A stretch of DNA of 16,665 bases, from the NCBI GenBank assembly GCA_964580235.1, contig CAZOJY010000080.1, positions 1-16,665 on the forward strand. The letters run 5' to 3'. Source of the DNA: G020348385 sp964580235 (lineage in GTDB: Bacteria > Acidobacteriota > Aminicenantia > Aminicenantales > Aminicenantaceae). The notes under the pieces were generated by a model. It was not told the DNA's origin, made no database searches, and saw nothing but the letters and a program-made list of their open reading frames with translations. Within the stretch, counting starts at the first letter, position 1. Every line of letters begins with the position of its first letter. Below are positions 1 through 6,554 of this stretch, one piece after another. The position numbers and the translations under genes were made by a program.

Positions 1-9
1 TGTTATAAT
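1..9 (+). promoter_or_regulatory. Possible extended -10 element
   Basis: TGTTATAAT at the very edge reads as TGn plus a perfect TATAAT (4-9), about 44 bp upstream of the start codon chosen for the first gene. Any -35 would lie outside the window. The gene and its surroundings are AT-rich, so a chance match is quite possible. If the upstream DNA is another cassette boundary, this could equally be the end of a recombination site. Confidence 0.25.
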
Positions 10-52
10 TATGCATTGTTCACTTTACCAATCTATGGCTAAGGAATCAAAA

Positions 53-478
53 ATGATGGAAAAATTTAATTTCTTATTAGGAAGTTGGAATCTAGAATAT
101 AGGATTCCAAAAAGTCAGTTCCATGAAGCCGCGACAGGCATAGGGACAGGAACGTTCAAAAAAGCATTGGATGATAAATATGTTTATTTTGATTACTCAT
201 CAACAATAAATGAACTTAAAGCACAAGCACATGCAATTTTTGCTTGGGATGAAAAAACAAAAATATATAGATATTGGTGGTTTGAAAGTTCAGGAAATTT
301 TTTAACAGCAACCTGTAATTTTGTTAATGATAAAACTCTGTTATTGAATTGGCATGATACTTTATTACTACAAACCTTTAAAAAGACTGGTTCAAATAAA
401 GTGATATTAAAAATGGAAAATCCAAACTCTGAAGGAGAGTATGAATTAATATTAAAAGTGATATTTACAAGGAAATAG
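53..478 (+). CDS. DUF1579-like small protein, AT-rich, cassette-type gene
   Basis: Protein of 141 residues, function unknown. The N-terminal FLLGSW, a middle part with AWDEKT and YRYWW, and beta-rich spacing resemble DUF1579-type, lipocalin-like proteins; this is recognition by pattern only. No signal peptide or membrane segment is visible. An in-frame ATG exists at 35 and the frame is open from 11, but only ATG 53 has a Shine-Dalgarno (AAGGA at 41-45, 7 bp away), so I chose it; ATG 56 is also possible. It is the only plus-strand gene and is clearly more AT-rich than everything to its right. A structured, attC-like element follows 45 bp after the stop. Strand, composition and that element suggest a horizontally acquired integron-type cassette. 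The coding call is firm; the family call is tentative. Confidence 0.65.
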   Translation: MMEKFNFLLGSWNLEYRIPKSQFHEAATGIGTGTFKKALDDKYVYFDYSSTINELKAQAHAIFAWDEKTKIYRYWWFESSGNFLTATCNFVNDKTLLLNWHDTLLLQTFKKTGSNKVILKMENPNSEGEYELILKVIFTRK

Positions 479-818
479 TTATTTTATCATGATAAACAAA
501 ATCGGTGCACAGTATTATGTATGTTGGGTTAGCAAAAAAACGCAGCCGACCAAACTGTCAAACTTCAATTTAAGTTCGGTGGTAATTTGGGAAGCTTGTG
601 TTTCGTATCGGTTTTGGTGTAAGCGGTTTGGCGGCTGATTTTTGCCGTTACGCAGGTTCAAATCTACCCGGATTATTTATCAGGTTATTGAATCAGCAGT
701 CTATATCCATTGCGTTTTAGACGGTAGAAGATCTTTTTTTGGGAATGACGTTAAAGATCCTCACCGGAGCGAAGAATATGCCTGATGGCAAAATAGACGA
801 AACGGTAATAGACTATAG
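479..818. other. 340-bp non-coding junction between cassette gene and minus-strand block
   Basis: No convincing gene. Positions 523-653 hold the attC-like inverted repeat described separately. Positions 654-818 hold no clear promoter, terminator or RNA gene. A weak palindrome around 803-819 lies just downstream of the AlaX stop, but it has no T-run and is not called a terminator. This is the convergent end of a plus-strand gene and a long minus-strand gene set, so a transcription stop is expected but not seen. Confidence 0.5.
523..653 (+). repeat. attC-like imperfect inverted repeat (possible cassette recombination site)
   Basis: Left arm 543-555 (CAGCCGACCAAAC) pairs with right arm 626-637 (GTTTGGCGGCTG) over 12 bp, with a single bulged A at 549. 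An outer arm pairs GCAAAAA (532-538) with TTTTTGC (639-645), separated from the inner arm by an asymmetric internal loop (4 nt against 1 nt). The 70-nt centre contains a small hairpin (561-576). Two stem blocks, an unpaired spacer and one extrahelical base are the architecture of integron attC sites, and the position just after a short AT-rich gene fits. GTTGGGT (523-529) matches GTTRRRY, and GTTACGC lies at the right end (647-653). A standard R'' box (RYYYAAC) on the left is not visible, so it may be a divergent attC or another kind of repeat. Confidence 0.45.
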
Positions 819-2006
819 CTATTCGATGATGTAATGATAGGCCTTATCGAGCGCTTGTTCGAGGTTCTCCTTTTTCTCTCCGGATATCTCTACCAGAGAA
901 GGCCTTCCTCCTCCTCTGCCCTCGATCAGAGGAGAAACAACCGGCAGAAGCTCTCTCATATCCAAACCAAAACTCTCGGAACAGGCGAGGAATACGTGTA
1001 CCCTCTTACCGCCCTTCAGGCCGAAAAGCACGACAAGCTCCTTTTTCCTGATGGTTAAGAGGGCCAACAGCCTGACCTCTTCTTGCGGTCTATCCGAAAA
1101 AATCTGCTTGATGATTTTCCCTCCGGCCTTTTGTATAATTTCTGCGGCTTCATACTGGAGGAGTTTCTCCTGCATTTTGCGGTTTTTTCTTTTTTGAGTT
1201 TTGAGATCGGAGAGGAATTTTTCAAAAGATGAGCGGATTTCTCTATCATCGACGGTCAGACTGTTGGACAAAATTTTCAGATCCCGATGTTTTCTGATAT
1301 AATCCCGTAACGCTCGGTTTCCACATATGAATTCCAGCCGGATATTGTCTCGAATTCTTTCCCATTTTAAAATTTTGATCGTACCGATCTCCCCTGTGCT
1401 TCGCGGATGTGTCCCCCCGCAGGCCGTGAAATCAAAATTCGTCACTTCAACAACCCGGATGTCGCCTTTCTTTTTAGGCGGTCTTCTCAAGGGGACACCG
1501 GAGATTTCCTCTTCCCTGTAAAAGCATGATTTAATCTCCCTGTTTTGGAAAACAATATCATTCGCAAGCATTTCAGCCTGTTCGGTTCGATCATCGTCAA
1601 TGCTTCGCATATCCACTTCAAGAGCCGACGTTCTTTCGCCCAAGTGAAAGGACCGGGTTTCAGCACCATAGAGCTGGACAAAACACTGCGAAAGGATGTG
1701 CTGGCCGGCGTGCTGCTGCATGTGATCAAAGCGGGTGATCCAATCGATTTTCCCTCTCACAGTATTCGCGGATATCTCTTTTTCGAGCACATGGATGATT
1801 CGGCCATCTTGATCTAAAACATGAATGACCGGGATCCCATTAATAGTCCCTTTGTCTGCGGGTTGCCCTCCGCCCTCTGGATAAAAACAGGTCTGATCGA
1901 GTATTAGGGCCGGATTTCCCTTATGAGAAATATTTTCAACCACGCCGGCCTCAAATTCGATCTGATACGGATTTTCAAAATACATCCGCTTCGCTTTCTC
2001 TGTCAT
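819..2006 (-). CDS. alaX: Alanyl-tRNA editing protein, long form (AlaX-L)
   Basis: Stand-alone trans-editing factor that hydrolyses Ser-tRNA(Ala) or Gly-tRNA(Ala) made by mistake by alanyl-tRNA synthetase; cytoplasmic. The 395 residues show the AlaRS second additional/editing domain with zinc ligands H99 and H103 (HAGQH) and C196 and H200 (CGGTH), a GGGQPAD stretch near 45-51, a charged, coiled-coil-like linker (about 255-295), and a DHHA1 domain ending in GRGGGRPSLV (363-372). That arrangement and the length match the long AlaX class. The ATG has an AGAGG Shine-Dalgarno about 8 bp upstream. It is the last gene of the minus-strand set, 56 bp after the RNase HIII gene. All zinc ligands are present, so it should be active. 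Its place after an Ald-like gene is probably coincidental. Confidence 0.92.
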   Translation of the reverse strand: MTEKAKRMYFENPYQIEFEAGVVENISHKGNPALILDQTCFYPEGGGQPADKGTINGIPVIHVLDQDGRIIHVLEKEISANTVRGKIDWITRFDHMQQHAGQHILSQCFVQLYGAETRSFHLGERTSALEVDMRSIDDDRTEQAEMLANDIVFQNREIKSCFYREEEISGVPLRRPPKKKGDIRVVEVTNFDFTACGGTHPRSTGEIGTIKILKWERIRDNIRLEFICGNRALRDYIRKHRDLKILSNSLTVDDREIRSSFEKFLSDLKTQKRKNRKMQEKLLQYEAAEIIQKAGGKIIKQIFSDRPQEEVRLLALLTIRKKELVVLFGLKGGKRVHVFLACSESFGLDMRELLPVVSPLIEGRGGGRPSLVEISGEKKENLEQALDKAYHYIIE

Positions 2007-2062
2007 TATCTTTTTCCTCTCTTGAAATAGTAAATGGCAAAAACAAAATAGGCATCTGCAGT

Positions 2063-2737
2063 CTATTCTTTACGATCGGCCAAGGCTAAAATGCGGGGAG
2101 TGAGCTTGAAATGTTTTTTCGCTACTTTTTCCAGTACATCCGTTCCATGTTTTGTCACCAATTCCAACCCTACTTCTTCTGATTTTGGAGAAGAGCCTTT
2201 CGGGAGGTCGATGTTGAAATCTTGTGAGAGAAAATACAACCGCCTGAGAAATTCGGCTCGCGCCAGGATCGAGGCAGCGGCCACGGCCATATCCTCTTCG
2301 GCCCTTGGCTTCTGAATCAGCTCGATATTCCTTCCCTTCTTCATCATGGCATTTTCCACAAACAACCGATCCCCAAACTGGTCTGTGATCGCTTGAACAC
2401 ATGCAACCTCTTCTAAAATGTTTTCGATAGCGCGGGCATGAGCCCATGCTAGAATGCGATTCAGGTTCCTGAGCTTGTCGTAAAGTTCGTTATATTTTTT
2501 GGGTCCAATGGCCACAACAGAGTGTTTATAGCCTTTTCTGACAAGATCCGCCATTTCCCGTACTCTGTTATCAGAAAATCTTTTGCTGTCCTTAACTCCC
2601 AGTTCTTTCAACACTTCCTGCTGCTCATCCAGAACAAAGACTCCGGCCACAACAAGGGGCCCAAAATAATCCCCTTTTCCAGATTCATCCGTACCGATAT
2701 GCCCTTTTTCTGCCGGAAACAGTCCAGTTTGACGCAT
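2063..2737 (-). CDS. rnhC: Ribonuclease HIII, short form without N-terminal domain
   Basis: Cleaves the RNA strand of RNA-DNA hybrids (primers, R-loops). The motif GTDESGKGDYFGPLVVAG near the N-terminus is HIII-like (GDYFGP) rather than HII-like (GRGPLAGP). Likely metal-binding residues are D17, E18, D119 and an acidic residue near 147 in AEEDMAVAAASILAR; KDSK lies at about 49-52. It has 224 residues, whereas typical RNase HIII is about 300 with an N-terminal TBP-like substrate-binding domain. Here only about 15 residues precede the catalytic core and the upstream gene leaves no room for more. Start taken as ATG 2737; a TTG directly before it (2740) is an alternative. No strong Shine-Dalgarno is visible, but the upstream stop is only 11 bp away, suggesting translational coupling. 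Confidence 0.85.
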   Translation of the reverse strand: MRQTGLFPAEKGHIGTDESGKGDYFGPLVVAGVFVLDEQQEVLKELGVKDSKRFSDNRVREMADLVRKGYKHSVVAIGPKKYNELYDKLRNLNRILAWAHARAIENILEEVACVQAITDQFGDRLFVENAMMKKGRNIELIQKPRAEEDMAVAAASILARAEFLRRLYFLSQDFNIDLPKGSSPKSEEVGLELVTKHGTDVLEKVAKKHFKLTPRILALADRKE

Positions 2738-2748
2738 CAATATTTTGG

Positions 2749-4047
2749 TTATGGCAGGAGATGCCTGTCTTTAGCTTCTTTAATCAAATCATCTCTGAAC
2801 TTGGGATGGGCGATGTGGACGAGCGCTTCTGTCCTCTCCTGGAGGTTTTTCCCATGAAGATACGCGACTCCGTATTCGGTCACAACATACGTGACATCAG
2901 CGCGGGTGGTCACAACCCCAGCTCCTCCCTTGAGAAAGGGGACAATCCGTGACATTTCGTCACCTTTCGCCGTGGAAGGCAGCGCAATTATGGGCTTTCC
3001 CCCTTTTGAGTGAACAGCCCCTCTGATGAAATCCACTTGGCCGCCAAAACCACTGTAGATATAAGTCCCGATCGAATCAGAACACACTTGTCCGGAGATA
3101 TCCACTTCGATTGCCGAATTGATAGCAATCATTTTATCGTTCTGGGCCACTTTGAATGGATGATTGGTGTAATCTGTAGGATGGGCCTCAAAAATCGGAT
3201 TGTTATCAACAAAATCATAGAGCGTGCTCGAACCAAGAATAAAGGTCAAAATCACTTTGTAAGGATGGAAGGTCTTTTTAGCCCCTGTAATAATCCCTTC
3301 TTCTATAGCTTCCATCACTCCGTCAGAAACCATTTCTGTATGAATCCCCAAATCTTTCCGTCCTTTGAGAGCAGATAAAACCGCATCCGGGATTCCTCCG
3401 ATGCCCAATTGCAGAGTGGATCCATCCCCGATCAAGTCAGCGATGAAATGCCCGATTTTGCGTTCTACCTCGGTGAATGGCTTTTTCTTCAACTGGGGAA
3501 GATCCTCGGAAATCTCGACGATTTTATGGACGCGTGAGACATGAATGAAAGCATCTCCCAAGACCCGTGGCATCTTCTCGTTAACCTGAGCGATGACAAT
3601 CTTGGCTGTCTCGGCAGCCGCTTTGGATGCCAGCACTTCCACGCCAAAGCTCATAAATCCGTGCTCATCAGGGGGAGAAAGATGAAGCATGGCCACATCG
3701 ATCGGCATCTGTCCGGAATAAAAGAGGTTGGGAATCTGGTGCAAAAAAATCGGGATATAATCGGCCCTTCCCTCGTTTATGGCCTTCCGATCTGCAGGGC
3801 CGACGAATAATGAGTTGTGGCGAAAATGTCCTTCCATTTCCGGCTTCGACAGCGGATCTTCACCCATAAGAAGAACATGGACCAATTCCACATTCTTCAG
3901 CTCGTCCTTTCTCTCAGCCAAAGCATTCATCAGCACATACGGAGTGGCTGCGTTGCCGCTTATGTAAATGCGGTCGTTACTCTTGATAGCAGAGACCGTT
4001 TCTTCAGCTGTCCCCAACTTTTTTTTATAATCATCTACCCAAGGCAT
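2749..4047 (-). CDS. Acetyl-CoA hydrolase/transferase family CoA-transferase (4-hydroxybutyrate CoA-transferase-like)
   Basis: Transfers CoA between acetyl-CoA (or another acyl-CoA) and a carboxylic acid through a glutamyl-CoA intermediate. The 432 residues match the family: N-terminal half about 1-190, then a C-terminal half with LGIGGIPDAV (214-223), HTEMVSDG (236-243) and SGFGGQVDF (332-340). E238 in HTEMVSDG sits where the catalytic Glu of 4-hydroxybutyrate CoA-transferase (AbfT) is placed. The acid substrate cannot be read from sequence; butyrate, propionate, succinate or 4-hydroxybutyrate are all possible. The start is ATG 4047 because GGAGG lies 5 bp upstream; the frame stays open upstream to 4305 but that part is low-complexity and would overlap the NfnB gene. 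It lies 139 bp after NfnB, with no clear promoter of its own seen. It likely supports energy-conserving acid production in a fermenter. Confidence 0.88.
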   Translation of the reverse strand: MPWVDDYKKKLGTAEETVSAIKSNDRIYISGNAATPYVLMNALAERKDELKNVELVHVLLMGEDPLSKPEMEGHFRHNSLFVGPADRKAINEGRADYIPIFLHQIPNLFYSGQMPIDVAMLHLSPPDEHGFMSFGVEVLASKAAAETAKIVIAQVNEKMPRVLGDAFIHVSRVHKIVEISEDLPQLKKKPFTEVERKIGHFIADLIGDGSTLQLGIGGIPDAVLSALKGRKDLGIHTEMVSDGVMEAIEEGIITGAKKTFHPYKVILTFILGSSTLYDFVDNNPIFEAHPTDYTNHPFKVAQNDKMIAINSAIEVDISGQVCSDSIGTYIYSGFGGQVDFIRGAVHSKGGKPIIALPSTAKGDEMSRIVPFLKGGAGVVTTRADVTYVVTEYGVAYLHGKNLQERTEALVHIAHPKFRDDLIKEAKDRHLLP

Positions 4048-4143
4048 CAGAACCTCCGTCCAAGCCTGCTGTTTTTTGGCTCGCCCGCACGGCAAAAAAA
4101 TGCTATTGCATAATTTAAATAGGTTTGTAGATTTGTTCCTTCG

Positions 4144-4169
4144 AAAATGAATGTTGGCATCGGCATTTT
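4144..4169 (-). repeat. Imperfect inverted repeat in the NfnB to CoA-transferase gap
   Basis: Outer arms AAAATG (4144-4149) and CATTTT (4164-4169) and inner arms ATG and CAT around TTGG form a small imperfect hairpin in the 139-bp gap. A T-run follows only when read on the plus strand, where no gene needs a terminator; read on the minus strand it lacks one. It may cause partial attenuation or processing between the redox genes and the CoA-transferase, or be chance in an AT-rich spacer. Confidence 0.25.
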
Positions 4170-4186
4170 TTATAAATAATTCAGGA

Positions 4187-5695
4187 TTATTTTTTTTTGC
4201 GGTTTTGGAGATACTTATCCATTTCATTGGCTGCAATTCGGGCATCTCCCATAGCCAGAATAACTGTCGCTCCTCCACGGACGATATCGCCGCCCGCATA
4301 AACACCTTTCATGCTTGTCGCCATGGTGTCCCAATTGACTTCGATGTTCCCCCATCTTCCCACTTTGAGCTGAGGGGTGGTTTGAGGGATCAAAGGATTC
4401 GGGCTGTTTCCGATTGCGACAACAACCAAGTCTGCTTCCATGATGAATTCAGATCCCTCTATCGGAATAGGCCGGCGCCGGCCAGAGGCATCTGGTTCTC
4501 CCAGTTCCATCCGTATGCACTCCATGGCTTTGACATGGCCCTTATCATCTCCGATAAATCGCGTGGGAGCGGTCAGAAAATGGAACTGGATTCCTTCTTC
4601 TTCTGCATGATGGACTTCCTCTATTCTGGCAGGCATTTCTACCCTTGAGCGGCGGTATGCGATGGTCGAAGTCTCGGCCCCAAGACGCTTTGAGGTCCGC
4701 ACCGAATCCATGGCCACATTCCCGCCTCCGAGAACGACAACATTTTTTCCTGAATATACAGGCGTGTCATATTCAGGAAATTCAAAGGCTCTCATCAAAT
4801 TAACACGGGTCAGATACTCATTGGCCGAATAAACACCGACCAGGTTTTCACCGGGAATCCTCATAAAATTCGGCAATCCGGCTCCTGTCCCGACAAAAAA
4901 GGTATCAAAACCATCTTTTTTCAGTTCTCCGAGAGTGGCTGTCTTCCCTACGACAAAATTGGTTCTCAGCTCCACGCCGAGTTTTTTCAAATAATCAACC
5001 TCGGCTTCCAGTATCTTTTTCGGAAGTCTGAATTCTGGGATCCCGTACCACAACACACCACCGGGAAGATGAAGCGCTTCAAAAATCGTGCATCGATGTC
5101 CCTTGAGGGCCAGATCTCCGGCTACGGTCAGTCCTGAAGGTCCCGATCCAATAATTGCCACTCTTTTGCCCGTAGACGGTGGGAGAGGGGGAACAAATAC
5201 ATCTCCCTTGCTTCTTTCATAATCAGCAACAAATCGTTCCAAATTTCCGATGCCCACGGGAATCCCTGTGGCTTTTTTTAAGTTGCATACTTCTTCGCAC
5301 TGTATCTCCTGCGGACAGACCCGCCCACAGATGGCAGGAAGCGCATTGGTTTCTTTGATCTTGCGAACACTCTTATCAAAATCAGCGATCTCAATCATTT
5401 TGACGAAAGACGGGATATCAATGCCCACAGGGCAACCTTTCACACATTGAGGGTTGGCACAATCCCAACATCTCTGGGCTTCTTTGACTGCTGCCTTGGC
5501 ATCCAGACCTTTGTTGACTTCGAAAAAATCCCGGTTTCTTTCTTCTGGAACCCGCTCCGGCATTTTTTGGCGCTTTAACTTCATGCGTTCCTTCATTGGA
5601 AAAGATTTGCGGAGCTCTTTGCGCCAATCCTGGTTAAAACCAGCACGCAGTCTTTCCTTCTGCTCGGGTGGCATTTCTTTTTTATTCTCAGCCAT
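4187..5695 (-). CDS. nfnB: NfnB/SudA-type large subunit of ferredoxin-NADP+ transhydrogenase (GltD family)
   Basis: Large flavoprotein subunit of the NADH-dependent reduced ferredoxin:NADP+ oxidoreductase type; holds the bifurcating FAD and the NADPH site. In 502 residues: a charged N-terminal extension (1-60), cysteines for two [4Fe-4S] clusters (C76, C79, C84, C88 and C123, C127, C133, C137), FAD motif GSGPSG (183-188), pyridine-nucleotide motif GGGNVAMD (323-330) and the closing FAD motif YAGGDIVRG (466-474). The family also includes glutamate synthase small subunit, but no large subunit is nearby, and the gene directly upstream (25 bp) is the matching NfnA. Shine-Dalgarno-like GGAAAGAG precedes the ATG. 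Related proteins have been called sulfide dehydrogenase or Fe(III) reductase (SfrB), so the physiological electron partners are open. Confidence 0.87.
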   Translation of the reverse strand: MAENKKEMPPEQKERLRAGFNQDWRKELRKSFPMKERMKLKRQKMPERVPEERNRDFFEVNKGLDAKAAVKEAQRCWDCANPQCVKGCPVGIDIPSFVKMIEIADFDKSVRKIKETNALPAICGRVCPQEIQCEEVCNLKKATGIPVGIGNLERFVADYERSKGDVFVPPLPPSTGKRVAIIGSGPSGLTVAGDLALKGHRCTIFEALHLPGGVLWYGIPEFRLPKKILEAEVDYLKKLGVELRTNFVVGKTATLGELKKDGFDTFFVGTGAGLPNFMRIPGENLVGVYSANEYLTRVNLMRAFEFPEYDTPVYSGKNVVVLGGGNVAMDSVRTSKRLGAETSTIAYRRSRVEMPARIEEVHHAEEEGIQFHFLTAPTRFIGDDKGHVKAMECIRMELGEPDASGRRRPIPIEGSEFIMEADLVVVAIGNSPNPLIPQTTPQLKVGRWGNIEVNWDTMATSMKGVYAGGDIVRGGATVILAMGDARIAANEMDKYLQNRKKK

Positions 5696-5720
5696 TTTTC
5701 ACTCTTTCCTGTTTCATGCC

Positions 5721-6554
5721 TTAGGGGAAACTTTTCTTTTCCCAGTAACACAGGGATTCAATTTCATCATCGAAATAGGATTTTCTTCTCATAAAAAGTT
5801 CATCCCAATCGACTTGATGGCCATCAAAATCAGGCCCATCCACACAGGCAAATTTTGTCTTGCCGCCGACGGTCACACGGCACGCTCCACACATACCTGT
5901 CCCATCCACCATGATGGGATTAAGGCTCACTAATGTCTTGATTTCATGAGACCTCGTTGCCTCGGCACATGTATACATCAAATAGGTGCAGCCTATTGAG
6001 TAGATACGCTCAATTTTTTTCTCCTTCTTCAGAATATTTTCCAGCGTATAAGGGATGAATTCTTTGCAATTGTAAAAACTATCTCGACTTGCAATATGAA
6101 ACTGATCACTCACTGCCCTCAGTTTTTCTTCCCAATAGAGAAGATAGCTCGCTTTAACATCAAGCAGGGTTATGACTTTGTTCCCTTTTTCTTTCAAGGC
6201 CCGGGCAATCGGATAGATGGCTGCTATCCCAAAACAACCACCAGCAACCAGCACCGTCCCCCATTTTTCGATTTCAGAAGCTTTCCCCAAAGGCCCGACA
6301 AAAACAGGCACATCATCCCCTGCATGAAGCTGCGCGAGCTTATGGGTAGAAGTTCCTACGACCAAAAATACAGAAGTGATAGAGCCTTTTCTCTTATCCC
6401 AGTCCGCTATGGTCAACGGAATCCTCTCTCCTTTTTTATCAGGCATGATGATGACAAACTGACCCGGCTGACATTTGCGGACGATTTCTGGTGCTTCCAC
6501 TTCGATAACATGAATATTCGGGACTAATCGCTCTCTTTTTAATACTTTTGCCAT
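5721..6554 (-). CDS. nfnA: NfnA/SudB-type small subunit (FAD, NAD(H), [2Fe-2S])
   Basis: Small subunit of the Nfn transhydrogenase; receives or gives electrons at NAD(H) and passes them through FAD and a [2Fe-2S] cluster to NfnB. The 277 residues follow the ferredoxin-NADP reductase/PyrK fold: flavin-binding RIPLTIAD (44-51), nucleotide-binding VAGGCFGIAAIYP (103-115), then a C-terminal cluster region with C222, C225 and C237 and a nearby D217. Three Cys plus an Asp fits the unusual cluster ligation I recall for Nfn enzymes. Its ATG overlaps the TAA of the NuoG-like gene by one base (TAATG), with AGAGGA just upstream, so translation is coupled. This tight link to the NuoEFG-like genes, not only to NfnB, suggests the two enzymes act together. 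Confidence 0.87.
   Translation of the reverse strand: MAKVLKRERLVPNIHVIEVEAPEIVRKCQPGQFVIIMPDKKGERIPLTIADWDKRKGSITSVFLVVGTSTHKLAQLHAGDDVPVFVGPLGKASEIEKWGTVLVAGGCFGIAAIYPIARALKEKGNKVITLLDVKASYLLYWEEKLRAVSDQFHIASRDSFYNCKEFIPYTLENILKKEKKIERIYSIGCTYLMYTCAEATRSHEIKTLVSLNPIMVDGTGMCGACRVTVGGKTKFACVDGPDFDGHQVDWDELFMRRKSYFDDEIESLCYWEKKSFP

Noticed and set aside
652..668. tRNA T-arm-like sequence GCAGGTTCAAATCTACC
   Set aside because: The flanking stem does not pair over five bases and no D-arm, anticodon arm, acceptor stem or CCA end is present.
803..819. Weak palindrome as a terminator downstream of alaX
   Set aside because: Short AT-only stem with no following T-run on the relevant strand.
4048..4305. 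N-terminal extension of the CoA-transferase
   Set aside because: The frame is open, but the family begins at ATG 4047 with a strong GGAGG site, and the extension overlaps the NfnB gene with low-complexity residues.
4187..5695. Glutamate synthase small subunit (GltD)
   Set aside because: Sequence family is shared, but no glutamate synthase large subunit is present and the adjacent upstream gene encodes the NfnA-type partner.
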